Shown: positions 1 to 10,674, counted from the stretch's first letter. The stretch is DNA of 64,000 nt from Alphaproteobacteria bacterium (GCA_015062235.1 SUUZ01000001.1:62001-126000), one strand, 5' to 3'. A program made the numbers and translations. Notes: generated by a model not told the origin, from the letters alone.

Positions 1-1845
1 AAACAAATTTGTGAACAACATGGGATTGATGATAAAAAATATCCTCCTCAGTCAATAGTTGAAAAAATAAGTCTTTGGAAAGACAAAGGTATAACTGTTG
101 AAAAAATAGGAACAGATTTCAAAGAAAATATCACAACCAAATTATACAAACTATACCAAGCTCGTCTTAAAGAGCTAAACTGTGTTGATTTTGGCGATAT
201 TATTTTATATTCGATTCAAATTTTGATGAGTGAAAAAGATATTTTAGAAAAATATCAAAATCGTTTCAAATATATAATGGTTGATGAATATCAAGATACC
301 AATGTTAGTCAATATTTGCTTATACGCCTTCTTTGTCAAAAATATCGCAATATATGTTGCGTGGGAGATGATGACCAATCAATTTATTCTTGGCGCGGTG
401 CTGAAATTGAAAACATTCTTCGTTTTAACAAAGACTTCGACGATGCTGTTATAGTTAGGCTTGAACAAAACTATCGTTCTACTGGTCATATTTTGGCTGC
501 AGCCTCAAGTTTAATTACCAACAATTCTGGTCGTTTGGGCAAAACCCTAAAAGTAGCCCAAAATTCGCCAGCAAATAAGGTAGATAATTCTAAAATAAAA
601 GTTATTAGCACCTATTCTGGAGATGATGAGGCAGGTTTAATTGCTGAAGAAATTGAAAACAATCATCGTAATGGGTATGCATATTCTGACATTGCTATAC
701 TTGTACGTACAGCTGCTCAAACACGAATTTTAGAAGAAAAATTTATATCAGAAGCAATTCCTTATCAAGTTATTGGCGGATTAAAGTTTTACGAACGAGC
801 AGAAATCAGAGATGCTTTAGCATATTTTAGAGTCATATTACAACCACATGATGATCTTGCTTTTGAACGTATAATTAATAAACCAGCTCGTGGTATTGGT
901 GCCAAATCAATTGAAAAATTTCAAAACGAAGCTCGAACAAACCACATATCTCTTTATATGGCAGTTGAAAAGATGTTAAAAGAAGGTGCTATTACTGGAA
1001 AATCCAAAACATCTCTTCAGCAATTAATGGATAATTTTAAAGAGTGGCGTATTGCGGCAAATGTTGTATCAGCAGATGATATAGCAACATCTGTATTACA
1101 GGAAAGTGGCTATTATGAAATGCTAAAAAATGATACATCGGCTGATGCGCCTAGTCGTTTAGACAACTTAAAAGAATTATTAAACGTTATGAGCGATACC
1201 CAAAATTATCCTAATTTATCAGCATTTATGGAACATGTAAGCTTAGTTATGGATAATGATAACGATGCAAATGAAAACAAAGTTCGTATAATAACATTAC
1301 ATTCAGCTAAAGGATTAGAATTTGATGTTGTTTTCCTACCAGGATGGGAAGAAAATTTATTTCCACATCAACGTTCGTTAGATGAAGGCGAAGCATCACT
1401 CGAGGAGGAACGTCGTTTAGCTTATGTCGCAATAACCAGAGCTAAACATAAACTTTATATATCTATGGCTCACAATCGCCGTGTTTATGGTCAATGGCAA
1501 AACAACCTTCCCTCTCGTTTTATTAATGAACTTCCAAGAGCTAATATTGAGCTAATTAACAAATGTTCATATTTTAACTCGAATCAATCATCATATCACT
1601 CTAACTACAACCTAAACTTCAAAAAAGTTTATAACAACGACTCTTTTGAAGAAGTAATATTTGATGGTGATAGACGTTATAGTTACACACGAGAAAAACC
1701 AAATAATAATTTAGGTAAAAGAGTATATCATCAAACTTTTGGTTATGGTAAAATAGTGGCTCAAGATGGCAATACTGTTCAGGTTTGTTTTGATTCTGGT
1801 GGCATTAAAAAACTCATGAGTTCATATTTGAAAATTGTTGGATAA
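1..1845 (+). CDS. UvrD/PcrA/Rep-family DNA helicase (5' partial; ORF continues upstream of window)
   Basis: Frame open from base 1; motifs DEYQDTN, GDDDQSIYSWRGA, QNYRST, TLHSAKGLEFDVVFLPGWEE, EERRLAYVAITRAK typical of SF1A helicases. Confidence 0.95.
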   Translation, partial: KQICEQHGIDDKKYPPQSIVEKISLWKDKGITVEKIGTDFKENITTKLYKLYQARLKELNCVDFGDIILYSIQILMSEKDILEKYQNRFKYIMVDEYQDTNVSQYLLIRLLCQKYRNICCVGDDDQSIYSWRGAEIENILRFNKDFDDAVIVRLEQNYRSTGHILAAASSLITNNSGRLGKTLKVAQNSPANKVDNSKIKVISTYSGDDEAGLIAEEIENNHRNGYAYSDIAILVRTAAQTRILEEKFISEAIPYQVIGGLKFYERAEIRDALAYFRVILQPHDDLAFERIINKPARGIGAKSIEKFQNEARTNHISLYMAVEKMLKEGAITGKSKTSLQQLMDNFKEWRIAANVVSADDIATSVLQESGYYEMLKNDTSADAPSRLDNLKELLNVMSDTQNYPNLSAFMEHVSLVMDNDNDANENKVRIITLHSAKGLEFDVVFLPGWEENLFPHQRSLDEGEASLEEERRLAYVAITRAKHKLYISMAHNRRVYGQWQNNLPSRFINELPRANIELINKCSYFNSNQSSYHSNYNLNFKKVYNNDSFEEVIFDGDRRYSYTREKPNNNLGKRVYHQTFGYGKIVAQDGNTVQVCFDSGGIKKLMSSYLKIVG

Positions 1846-1923
1846 AATTATTTTTTTCAAACTCTTCAAAAATATTTATTGACAAAGGCAAATATAAATA
1901 TTATTAAAGATTTCGAATTTGTT

Positions 1924-1999
1924 GGCGGGTTAGCTCAGTCGGTAGAGCGGAGGAATCATAATCCTTGTGTCGTGGGTTCGAATCCCTCACCCGCTACCA
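1924..1999 (+). tRNA. tRNA-Met (CAT anticodon, elongator-like)
   Basis: Cloverleaf: GGCGGGT/ACCCGCT acceptor, anticodon loop TCATAAT, GGTTCGAATCC T-arm, encoded CCA. Confidence 0.93.
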
Positions 2000-2015
2000 T
2001 TTTTTTATCAAGCTT

Positions 2016-2092
2016 GGTCTCGTAGCTCAGCTGGATAGAGCAACAGCCTTCTAAGCTGTGGGTCAGAGGTTCGAATCCTCTCGAGATCGCCA
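2016..2092 (+). tRNA. tRNA-Arg (TCT)
   Basis: GGTCTCG/CGAGATC acceptor, anticodon loop CTTCTAA, T-arm AGAGGTTCGAATCCTCT, encoded CCA. Confidence 0.93.
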
Positions 2093-2099
2093 ATAAAAA

Positions 2100-2154
2100 A
2101 GAAGTCCTATGCCATATAGGGCTTCTTTTTTATTTTGTGATATCTGGATTAGAA
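2100..2154. repeat. 55 bp perfect direct repeat, copy 1 (includes tRNA-Arg terminator)
   Basis: AGAAGTCCTATGCCATATAGGGCTTCTTTTTTATTTTGTGATATCTGGATTAGAA is identical at 2290-2344. Confidence 0.95.
2101..2137 (+). terminator. Hairpin plus T-run downstream of tRNA-Arg (copy 1 of duplicated terminator)
   Basis: GAAGTCCTAT-GCCAT-ATAGGGCTTC followed by TTTTTTATTTT. Confidence 0.75.
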
Positions 2155-2289
2155 CCTCTGAGGCAGAGGTTCGACTACCAGCAATAGGCGAGACGCGGGT
2201 ATCGCCGATTTTGCGATTCATCGCAAAAATTGCGCCTGTGCAACTCAAGCCCTTAGGCTCAGAGTAATCCTCTCGCTTCTATTTCTTTG

Positions 2290-2344
2290 AGAAGTCCTAT
2301 GCCATATAGGGCTTCTTTTTTATTTTGTGATATCTGGATTAGAA
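2290..2344. repeat. 55 bp perfect direct repeat, copy 2
   Basis: Identical to 2100-2154, 190 bp downstream. Confidence 0.95.
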
Positions 2345-2413
2345 GTTTTAACCTAAAATTAAATTATAAAATTTATACTGTCATTAATATTGAAGTATTT
2401 TAAATTTTACAGG

Positions 2414-3196
2414 ATGAAAAAAATGGAAAAATCTACTGTTATTGGTATTGTTGGTGGTATTGCTGCTGTTGGTTTTGGTATGGCCTTAAAAGGTGCTGAC
2501 CCTCATGCTCTTATTAACCCTGCTGCATTTCTAATTATTTTTGCAGGAACTGCTGCCGCTATTTTTAACGCATTTCCTATGCGTGATTTAAAAAGAGTAC
2601 CCAAACTATTTAAATTGCTATTTTCAGGACAAAACTTACCTAAAAAACAAGAAATTCTTGAGCTTTTTGTTTCTGTTGCCAAGTCAGCAAAACAAGAAGG
2701 TGTTATGGCAATTGAAAAGCGAGCCAATGAAGTTGATGATCCATTTATCCGTTCAGCCATGACAATGGTTGCCGATGGCTTTAATGGAGAATTTATCTAT
2801 AATGTTATCGATTCTGAAATCAAACAAATGGAAGAACGCCATCGCTCAGGTGCTCAAGTTTTTGCTCAATGCGGAATGTATGCTCCAACTTTGGGTGTGC
2901 TCGGTGCGGTTATCGGTTTGATTGCAGCTTTAGGCAATTTAAGTGATATTGATCAATTAGGACATTCTATTGCCGCCGCCTTCGTTGCAACTCTTCTTGG
3001 TATTTTTACTGGTTATGTTTGTTGGCACCCATTTGCTAACAAGTTAAAGCAGATGAATGCCGAAGAAGTCGAAATCAAACGTATGGTACTTGAAGGAGCC
3101 TTAGCTCTTCAAGAAGGAGCATCTTCAATTGCCATTGAATCTCGCCTACAAGCATATATTCCTTTAGCTGAACGCAAATCATTGCGTGATGCTTAA
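2414..3196 (+). CDS. motA: Flagellar motor stator protein MotA (MotA/TolQ/ExbB family)
   Basis: Membrane protein with MotA signature (KQEGVMAIEKRANEVDDPFIRSAMTMVADGF; GMYAPTLGVLGAVIGLIAALGNL), immediately upstream of motB. Start at 2414 preferred over 2390. Confidence 0.9.
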   Translation: MKKMEKSTVIGIVGGIAAVGFGMALKGADPHALINPAAFLIIFAGTAAAIFNAFPMRDLKRVPKLFKLLFSGQNLPKKQEILELFVSVAKSAKQEGVMAIEKRANEVDDPFIRSAMTMVADGFNGEFIYNVIDSEIKQMEERHRSGAQVFAQCGMYAPTLGVLGAVIGLIAALGNLSDIDQLGHSIAAAFVATLLGIFTGYVCWHPFANKLKQMNAEEVEIKRMVLEGALALQEGASSIAIESRLQAYIPLAERKSLRDA

Positions 3197-3226
3197 AAGA
3201 GGCTAACACTAAAAAAGGATTTTGAC

Positions 3227-3889
3227 ATGGTAAAGAAAAAGCCTTCTCATCCCCCTCACGAAGAACACGCTGACGAAACTTGGCTTGTCCCCTATTCTGA
3301 CTTGCTAACCCTGCTTTTAGCTTTGTTTATTGTATTATTTGCATCATCAAGCTTAGACAAAGACAAAGCAGCGCAGATTCAATATGCTTTAGCAGCCGCA
3401 TTTGGTAGTGGTGTAACCGAAGATACTGAGGGTAATATCATCAACTTTATGAATGATGCTAGAGACTTAAACCTTGAAGATGAAGGAGTCATAATTTCGT
3501 CAGACGCTAATGGCGCCACCTTAGAAATGACATCTATTAACTTGTTTGATAAAGGTTCTGTTATTCTAAAAGCAGAAGCCATTCCAGTAATCAAAAAAAT
3601 ATCATACCTCCTAAATTCCAACAAATATAAAAAATATCGTATTGTTGTTGAAGGTCACACAGACGACACCAATGAATCTGAAACTTTACCATCTAACTGG
3701 GAACTTTCTGGTGCTCGAGCAGGTGCGGTTACCAGAGAAATGATATCAAATTCTATGGATGTCAATCGCTTCAAGGCTGTTGGTCTTGCTGAAATATCTC
3801 CAGCCTACCCCAATAAAAACCCCTATGGTGAACCGATTCCAGAAAATCGCTTAAAAAATCGCCGTGTTATGATTCGTATTGAATTTTAA
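3227..3889 (+). CDS. motB: Flagellar motor protein MotB (OmpA-like C-terminus)
   Basis: N-terminal WLVPYSDLLTLLLALFIVLFASS (MotB TM/plug) and OmpA-like VVEGHTDDT...NRRVMIRIEF. Confidence 0.93.
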   Translation: MVKKKPSHPPHEEHADETWLVPYSDLLTLLLALFIVLFASSSLDKDKAAQIQYALAAAFGSGVTEDTEGNIINFMNDARDLNLEDEGVIISSDANGATLEMTSINLFDKGSVILKAEAIPVIKKISYLLNSNKYKKYRIVVEGHTDDTNESETLPSNWELSGARAGAVTREMISNSMDVNRFKAVGLAEISPAYPNKNPYGEPIPENRLKNRRVMIRIEF

Positions 3890-3903
3890 TCAAGGAATAA
3901 AAT

Positions 3904-5061
3904 ATGAAAACAGGTATTTGTTTGCATAATGCAACTGTCCTAACAGGATATTCAATTATGCATAATTGTGCTGTATATATTAAAAACTCGCAAATTGCTG
4001 ATGTTTATAATGAACAACGTTTCAAACAAAAAGAATTTTCGCCCAAGGTAAAAATTATTGATGTAAATGGCAGTTATATAATGCCTGGATTTATCGATAC
4101 TCATATCCATGGCATTGGCGGAAAAGGTGCTGATGATGCTGATTACAAATCGATTCTCCATATGTCTGAAGTTCTTCCTCAATATGGTGTAACCTCGTTC
4201 ATTCCAACTTGCTGTACTGCAGCAGAAGAAGAACTAACAAAGAAAATCAAAGCAATTGTTAAAGCCTGTGGTAAAGAAAAAGGTGCTAATATTCTTGGTA
4301 TTCATCTAGAAGGACCTTTTTTATCACCAGAACGTATTGGTGCACAATCAGCTCAAGGAATAAGCCCTGTTGATATAGGACTTATGAAACGCTTATTTAA
4401 GGCTTGCAAAGAAAAGCTGATAAATATGACTGTAGCACCAGAATTAAAAGGCATGAGAGAACTGGCTCTTTATTGCAATGAAAAAGGCATCGTCTTGCAA
4501 GCAGGACACACCAACGCAACCTACGAACAAATGCTTGAAGGAATGCAAGCGAACATCATGCATGTAACGCATCTGTTTAACGCAATGCGCCCTATGCACC
4601 ATCGTGAACCAGGAGTTGTTGGTGCTGTACTTATTCATCCAGAAATATCTTGCGAAATTATTGGTGATGGCGTACACATCAATCCAAATTTGATAAATTT
4701 ACTCCTAAAGAGCAAACCATTAAGCCAAATTGTTTTGATAACAGATGCACTTTATCCAGCAAAAACAGACATATCTCAATCCAAAGAATTATATTTAGAC
4801 AAATGTTTTTACCGCAAAGAGGATAATGTTATTAATGGCTCGGCCATTTCAATGCTTGATGGTTTTCGTAATTTAGTAAGCTGGGGTGTTCCAATCGAAA
4901 AAGCTGTACGCATGGCATCAACCAATCCAGCTCAAATAATGAAACAAAAAAACAAAGGACTTTTGCTACCAGGATATGATGCTGATGTAATTGTTCTTGA
5001 TAAAGATCTAAATTTAACTCACACCATAATTAATGGACAATTTGTAAAAGGAAAAGAATAA
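3904..5061 (+). CDS. nagA: N-acetylglucosamine-6-phosphate deacetylase
   Basis: MPGFIDTHIHGIGGKGADD, LGIHLEGPFLSPERIGAQ, HVTHLFNAMRPMHHREPGVVGA, adjacent to nagB. Confidence 0.93.
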   Translation: MKTGICLHNATVLTGYSIMHNCAVYIKNSQIADVYNEQRFKQKEFSPKVKIIDVNGSYIMPGFIDTHIHGIGGKGADDADYKSILHMSEVLPQYGVTSFIPTCCTAAEEELTKKIKAIVKACGKEKGANILGIHLEGPFLSPERIGAQSAQGISPVDIGLMKRLFKACKEKLINMTVAPELKGMRELALYCNEKGIVLQAGHTNATYEQMLEGMQANIMHVTHLFNAMRPMHHREPGVVGAVLIHPEISCEIIGDGVHINPNLINLLLKSKPLSQIVLITDALYPAKTDISQSKELYLDKCFYRKEDNVINGSAISMLDGFRNLVSWGVPIEKAVRMASTNPAQIMKQKNKGLLLPGYDADVIVLDKDLNLTHTIINGQFVKGKE

Positions 5062-5852
5062 TGCGTGTAATTATAAAAGACAATGCTGTTGATATCTCTG
5101 CTTGGGTTGCTGGTTACATTGCCTACAGTATCAAACGAGCAAAACCAACAGCTAAAAAACCTTTTGTTTTAGGATTACCTACTGGTTCCACACCTCTAGG
5201 TGTTTATAAAGAACTAATAAAGTTGTATCAAAATAAAAAAGTATCATTTGAACACGTAGTAACATTTAATATGGACGAATATATTGGTCTAAGTCCAGAA
5301 GATAAAAACAGTTATCATTATTTTATGCATGAAAACTTTTTCAACTATATAAATATAAATCCCAAGAATATCCACATCTTAGACGGACAAACTAAAGACT
5401 ACGCTAAAGAATGTGAAGACTATGAAAATGCTATAAAAGCCTATGGTGGAATAGATTTAATGCTTGGAGGCATAGGAACAGATGGCCACATAGCCTTTAA
5501 TGAACCTTTTTCGTCCCTAACGTCCAGAACACGTATTAAAACCCTAGCACCATCAACAATCAAAGATAATTCTCGTTTCTTTGATAACGATATTAGCAAA
5601 GTACCAACTCAAGCCTTAACTATTGGTATTGGCACAATTATGGATGCTAAAGAGGTTATTATTATGGCTACAGGCGAAAACAAAGCCGAAGCTATACATC
5701 AAGCTATTGAAGGCAACATCAACCATTTGTGGCCTGTAACTGTTTTACAAATGCATCGTTATGGCATTATTGCTTGTGACAAAGCTGCAGCCAAAAAACT
5801 TGCTCCTCCAACAATTGATTATTTTCAAAATATCGAAAAGATGGGTGGTTAA
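5061..5852 (+). CDS. nagB: Glucosamine-6-phosphate deaminase
   Basis: LGLPTGSTPLGVYKEL, TFNMDEYIGL, DLMLGGIGTDGHIAFNEPFSSLTSRTR. Start overlaps nagA stop (TAATG). Confidence 0.95.
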   Translation: MRVIIKDNAVDISAWVAGYIAYSIKRAKPTAKKPFVLGLPTGSTPLGVYKELIKLYQNKKVSFEHVVTFNMDEYIGLSPEDKNSYHYFMHENFFNYININPKNIHILDGQTKDYAKECEDYENAIKAYGGIDLMLGGIGTDGHIAFNEPFSSLTSRTRIKTLAPSTIKDNSRFFDNDISKVPTQALTIGIGTIMDAKEVIIMATGENKAEAIHQAIEGNINHLWPVTVLQMHRYGIIACDKAAAKKLAPPTIDYFQNIEKMGG

Positions 5853-5879
5853 AAAAACGGGGATTATCCCCGTTTTTTT
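5852..5879 (+). terminator. Rho-independent terminator after nagB
   Basis: AAAAAACGGGGATTATCCCCGTTTTTTT. Confidence 0.9.
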
Positions 5880-6023
5880 ATAACATTGTTTTACTGAACA
5901 AAAAAACAGTGCCCAAAGGCGAAGAATATTTTAATAAGGACGCAAAAATTAAAATTCTTCTCTTTTGAGCACCGTTTACCAAACTGGAGCCTTTATAAAG
6001 TACCGTTGGATTTTGCAAATGTC

Positions 6024-7259
6024 TTAGAACTTATAGTTCATAGACAAGCCTAAGATATGAACTTGGTTTTTGTATTCAGCATGAACACCTTCTAAATCAA
6101 TCTCAGCTTCTTCTGCCTTAATAAAGGTATAAGCTGCGTTGAAAGTCAAGTTTTCGCTATATTTATAGCTTGCACCAGTTGAATACCAAACACGACGAGA
6201 ATCTGGAATACGTGGTGTACGATAATCTTTTCTAACAGCAGAATCATCATAAGCTAAACCAAAGCGCAACTTCCATTTGTCATCAAGATTGTAACTTGCA
6301 CCAACAGCATAAAAATCAGTATCTTCCCAATGTTCTAGAGTATGGCTAAACATACCACCTCTTTCTTGACCATAAATATCTATGCTATCGAAAGAATTCC
6401 AGAAAACTTTTTGATATTCAGCCATAACTTCCCATTTGTCATTAATCTTGTGAAAAGCACCAACCGACAACATTGCAGGAGTATCAATACGAGCCGAAAT
6501 ATCTTGGTTTAGCAAGGGGTTGCCTTGCACTCCAATTCCTTGCCCTTCAATCTCGCCTTTTAATTTGTGATTAATTTCGCTACGATAATTAATACCTACA
6601 CGAGTATTTTCGTTAAACTCGTACATTGCACCAAGTTGATAGCCGACATCAACTGTATCACCCTCAATCTTTGTATATGTAGCCTCACCCGTTGCTCCTG
6701 AGGTTTTAGGAACACCATTAGACAACTTAGCCTTGAAATATTGAATTGGCAAACCAGCACCAATAGATAGCTTGTCGTTCACTTTGTAAGCAACCATTGG
6801 GGTTGTTGTAACAACTGTAACTTTTGAAGTTAAACCATGACCAGAACCAGCCCAGTTGCGATCATCATATTTAGTAACCATTCCAAATGGAACATTAACA
6901 CCAAGAGCCAAAGTAGTTTTGTCATTTAATTGGTGTGAAAAAGCCATATTTGGCGCAACAGCAGCATGTACAATATTATCAACACCTGCTTCTTCACCTG
7001 TAGTACTACTCACAATATTACGAGCTCTAGCCTCTGGAGCAATATAAGTAGCACCCAAGTTCATTTGGGTTCCTTGGTGACGGGTTAAACCAGCAACGTT
7101 AAAATATGCATAAGAAATATCTTCAGCACCAGCGGTAGCTCCAGCAAAAGCATTACCCAAAGCAGCACCAGATTGTTCTCTTAAATGAAAGCCAGCAGCA
7201 TTAGCACTAGTAGAAGCCAAAATTAAGCCGAGGGCTGTCAAAGTAACTATTTTTTTCAT
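6024..7259 (-). CDS. fadL: OmpP1/FadL-family outer membrane transporter
   Basis: Signal peptide; N-terminal AGFHLREQSGAALGNAFAGATAGAEDISYAYFNVAGL and barrel-type repeats ending in aromatic NYKF. Confidence 0.88.
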   Translation of the reverse strand: MKKIVTLTALGLILASTSANAAGFHLREQSGAALGNAFAGATAGAEDISYAYFNVAGLTRHQGTQMNLGATYIAPEARARNIVSSTTGEEAGVDNIVHAAVAPNMAFSHQLNDKTTLALGVNVPFGMVTKYDDRNWAGSGHGLTSKVTVVTTTPMVAYKVNDKLSIGAGLPIQYFKAKLSNGVPKTSGATGEATYTKIEGDTVDVGYQLGAMYEFNENTRVGINYRSEINHKLKGEIEGQGIGVQGNPLLNQDISARIDTPAMLSVGAFHKINDKWEVMAEYQKVFWNSFDSIDIYGQERGGMFSHTLEHWEDTDFYAVGASYNLDDKWKLRFGLAYDDSAVRKDYRTPRIPDSRRVWYSTGASYKYSENLTFNAAYTFIKAEEAEIDLEGVHAEYKNQVHILGLSMNYKF

Positions 7260-7522
7260 AAAAAATGTCCTTACTTGTTAAACTCACGAGTATGCTTATA
7301 ACATATATTTTTAAAAAATCAATCGATTGATTGAAAAATGTGGATTTATTTTAAATAATAGTGTTTTTTCAACAAGTTAAAAGAAACATTTCATTAACAA
7401 AGTGTTTAAAAATGCCGACACAACCACAAACAAAGCCTTTATGTTATCCCAAGGCATTCAGCTGAATGATGTCATAAAATATTGGTGTGAATGTTTTGTA
7501 AATAAACCAATAATAATGTTAC

Positions 7523-7556
7523 AAAAAAAAGAGGTACAAAACTGTACCCCTTTTTT
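7523..7556 (-). terminator. Terminator downstream of rpsI
   Basis: GGTACA-AAAC-TGTACC stem flanked by A- and T-runs. Confidence 0.75.
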
Positions 7557-7579
7557 GATTTTTCGACAAAGCGTAAAAA

Positions 7580-8059
7580 CTAACGCTTTGAAAATTGATA
7601 AGAACGGCGAGCTTTTGCACGACCATATTTCTTACGTTCAACTGTTCTATCATCACGAGTCAAGAAACCAGCCTTTTTCAAACAAGTACGCAATTCTGGC
7701 TCATACAAATCCAAAGCCTTTGAAATACCGTGTTTGATAGCACCAGCTTGACCAGACAAACCACCACCTTTTACAGTACAAACAACGTCAAATTCATTAA
7801 CGCGGTTAGCAACTTCGAATGGTTGGTTAATAATCATCTTCAACACTGGACGAGCAAAGTATTGATCGATTGATTTGTCATTAATTGTGATTTCGCCCTT
7901 ACCTGCTTTAATCCACACGCGAGCAACAGCGTCTTTTCTTTTACCTGTAGCATAAGCACGACCAAATTTGTCCTTTTTTGCCTTGCGAACAGCTACTTCA
8001 GCAGCTTCACTATTGGCTGCTTTTTTAATATCTTGCAAAGATTCGATTTTTTCAGCCAT
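7580..8059 (-). CDS. rpsI: 30S ribosomal protein S9
   Basis: [14 protein letters not shown] ... [19 protein letters not shown] ... [27 protein letters not shown]. Confidence 0.98.
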   Translation of the reverse strand: MAEKIESLQDIKKAANSEAAEVAVRKAKKDKFGRAYATGKRKDAVARVWIKAGKGEITINDKSIDQYFARPVLKMIINQPFEVANRVNEFDVVCTVKGGGLSGQAGAIKHGISKALDLYEPELRTCLKKAGFLTRDDRTVERKKYGRAKARRSYQFSKR

Positions 8060-8061
8060 AA

Positions 8062-8526
8062 TTAAGCGCTCCTTTTATTCTTTGGGTTTTTAGAAGCAAT
8101 ATCCAAAACAACAGGATTTTGTGCTGTATGAGGATGTTCGCTTCCAGCATATACCTTTAATTTTGTCATTTGTTGACGCCCCATTGGGTTGCGAGAAATC
8201 ATGCGTTCAACAGCTTTGATAACAACTCTCTCAGGGAAACGACCAGCTAATACCTTACCAGCAGTAGTTTCTTTGATTCCGCCAGCCCAACCAGTATGTC
8301 TGAAATATTTTTTGGCAGCTAATTTGTTGCCTGTTAATTTTACTTTGTCAGCATTGATAACAACCACATAGTCACCACAGTCAATGTTTGGAACGAAATT
8401 AGCTTTGTGCTTACCACGCAAAATTTTAGCGATTTCAGCAGCCATACGACCCAAAACAACGCCTTCAGCATCAACTACATACCATTTTCTTTCAATGTCT
8501 GATGGTTTTGTTGCATATGTATTCAT
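8062..8526 (-). CDS. rplM: 50S ribosomal protein L13
   Basis: [52 protein letters not shown]; operonic with rpsI. Confidence 0.98.
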   Translation of the reverse strand: MNTYATKPSDIERKWYVVDAEGVVLGRMAAEIAKILRGKHKANFVPNIDCGDYVVVINADKVKLTGNKLAAKKYFRHTGWAGGIKETTAGKVLAGRFPERVVIKAVERMISRNPMGRQQMTKLKVYAGSEHPHTAQNPVVLDIASKNPKNKRSA

Positions 8527-8942
8527 AGGTTTTTCTCTCTTTTGATTGAAAATTTAACTTCGTTGGGCAATATAACAAAATAAAAATACTTGTCAACATT
8601 AAAATTTTGTTGTTTTTCAAGTGGTTACTTAGAGGTAATATTTTACCCTTTGCTATCACATTGATTTTACACAATTTTAGACATTTAGCAGCATAAAAAA
8701 TTTTAAAATTATTTTTTATATACACCCTTATCTCCCCTTATTATCACACCTCAAACGAATAAAATGAGTAAGTTAAGGTGTTTTCTATACTATATAAATA
8801 ATACATACATTTACTAAAAATACAAACACACCCAAACAATCCACTTATTTATTGAAATACAAATTAAAGGTTGCAAATTTAAACTAATTAAAATATAAGA
8901 GTCGCTATATAAAATAAACGTTCGTTTTTGTGTATACGCGTC

Positions 8943-10289
8943 ATGAAAAGACTTGAGTTTAAAGATAGATTTAAGCTGTGCAAAGGGATTAATGGTAAAT
9001 ATTCCCCCATGACGATGTATTATGCAATTCTTAAAAATCCTGTATTCATTTTGTTGTATCCATTTATGATATTTTTTTCTTTTGTGTTGGCAATACCACA
9101 CTATTTGATAGAGCTCTTTTATCTAGTGTGTAAATTTATTAAATATCATCTTTTAGTTGCAACAAAAGGGAAATATGAAGTAAACAATCTAATTAAACCG
9201 ATAGCTTTTTATTTGCCACAATTCCATGAGATTGAAGAAAACAATCGTTGGTGGGGACAAGGCTTTACTGAATGGACAAATGTAAAAAAAGCAGTTCCTC
9301 TTTTTGATGATCACTATCAGCCACATATTCCACACAAAGATATTGGATATTATGACCTTTCTGATGTCAATGTGATGAAAAAACAAGCTAAAATAGCTAA
9401 AGATTTTGGTCTTTATGGCTTTTGCTTTTATTATTACCACTTTGCTGATGGAAAGAGATTGTTAGAAAAGCCTATTAATAATTGGCTTAAGGCAAAAGAT
9501 ATTGATTTTCCATTTTGTTTTGCATGGGCTAATGAAAATTGGACTAGAACGTGGGATGGAGGCGATAAAGATGTTATAATGCCTCAAGATTATGACCAAG
9601 AAAATATGCTGTCTATGCTTATAGATATGATACAGGCATTCAAAGATGAGAGATACATAAAAATTGATAATAAACCTGTTTTGTTGATTTATCGAGCTGA
9701 AATTATTCCAAATATAAAAAATACCACTAAACTGTGGCGAAAAACAGCCAAAGAAAATGGCTTTGATGATTTATACCTTATTTCAGTTCAGAATTTTAGA
9801 CAAGAAAATCCTTTTAATATGGGGTTTGATGCCGCTGTTGAATTTGCACCACAAATCAGTGGAAAAACTTTTTGTTGGCCGATGATTAATATTGAAAAAT
9901 TTCAAAACATTCAAAAACCAACAATTGGACGATATGAGAATGTGATTGATACACATTTGAACTTTGGACGAGTTTCTTATCCAAGATACAAATGTGTTTG
10001 TCCTGCGTGGGATAACTCGCCAAGACGAGGAAACCGCTCACCAAGATTGTTGATTGGCAGCACACCGCAACTTTTTGGAAAATTTTATAAAAAGGCAGCA
10101 ATAGTAACCTTAGAAAATCCTAAAACTAAAGATAATGGATTGTTATTTATTAATGCATGGAATGAATGGGGTGAAGGTGCTCATCTGGAACCCGATGAAA
10201 AATATGGCTATGCATGGCTTGAAGAGATAAAAAAAGTTCAAAACATGAAAATTAAAGACTTGGGAAAGAGGAGCAAGGACAATGTATAA
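8943..10289 (+). CDS. WbsX-like glycosyltransferase / GH99-like domain protein
   Basis: PIAFYLPQFHEIEENNRWWGQGFTEWTNVKKAVPLFDDHYQPHIP ... FCFAWANENWTRTWDG ... NAWNEWGEGAHLEPD. ATG at 8943; TTG at 8928 also possible. Confidence 0.85.
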   Translation: MKRLEFKDRFKLCKGINGKYSPMTMYYAILKNPVFILLYPFMIFFSFVLAIPHYLIELFYLVCKFIKYHLLVATKGKYEVNNLIKPIAFYLPQFHEIEENNRWWGQGFTEWTNVKKAVPLFDDHYQPHIPHKDIGYYDLSDVNVMKKQAKIAKDFGLYGFCFYYYHFADGKRLLEKPINNWLKAKDIDFPFCFAWANENWTRTWDGGDKDVIMPQDYDQENMLSMLIDMIQAFKDERYIKIDNKPVLLIYRAEIIPNIKNTTKLWRKTAKENGFDDLYLISVQNFRQENPFNMGFDAAVEFAPQISGKTFCWPMINIEKFQNIQKPTIGRYENVIDTHLNFGRVSYPRYKCVCPAWDNSPRRGNRSPRLLIGSTPQLFGKFYKKAAIVTLENPKTKDNGLLFINAWNEWGEGAHLEPDEKYGYAWLEEIKKVQNMKIKDLGKRSKDNV

Positions 10290-10674
10290 ATTGCTCAATT
10301 TTTCAGTTCATGGAAATCATCAAGGTAACTTAGTAGCACTAGAAAAAGGAGCTGATTTTCCTTTTGATATCAAGCGTGTTTATTACATTTGGGGAACCGA
10401 TAAAAATGCAATACGCGGCAAACACGCACATCGTAAATTAGAACAAGTAATTATCTGCACATCAGGAAGTTGTGATTTTATCTTGGACAATGGCAAAAAC
10501 AAAGTAACAGTTCATTTAGATAATCCAGCACAAGGACTTTATATAAAACACAATATTTGGCGAGAATTCACAAACTTTTCTGATGATTGTGTCGTCATGG
10601 TCTTGGCCAGCGAGCATTATGACGAAACAGACTATATTAGAGATTATGAAAAATTTCTAGGAGAAGTTGAATGA
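10282..10674 (+). CDS. Sugar 3,4-ketoisomerase (FdtA/QdtA, WxcM-like family)
   Basis: [40 protein letters not shown] ... [38 protein letters not shown]. Confidence 0.87.
   Translation: MYKLLNFSVHGNHQGNLVALEKGADFPFDIKRVYYIWGTDKNAIRGKHAHRKLEQVIICTSGSCDFILDNGKNKVTVHLDNPAQGLYIKHNIWREFTNFSDDCVVMVLASEHYDETDYIRDYEKFLGEVE

Noticed and set aside
2063-2248. Minus-strand ORF ending ...WRSREDSNL
   Set aside because: Reads antisense through tRNA-Arg 3' end and the terminator repeat; the C-terminus is the classic translated-tRNA artefact.
7402-7737. 111 aa plus-strand ORF
   Set aside because: Runs through the rpsI terminator and antisense to rpsI; no SD or family.
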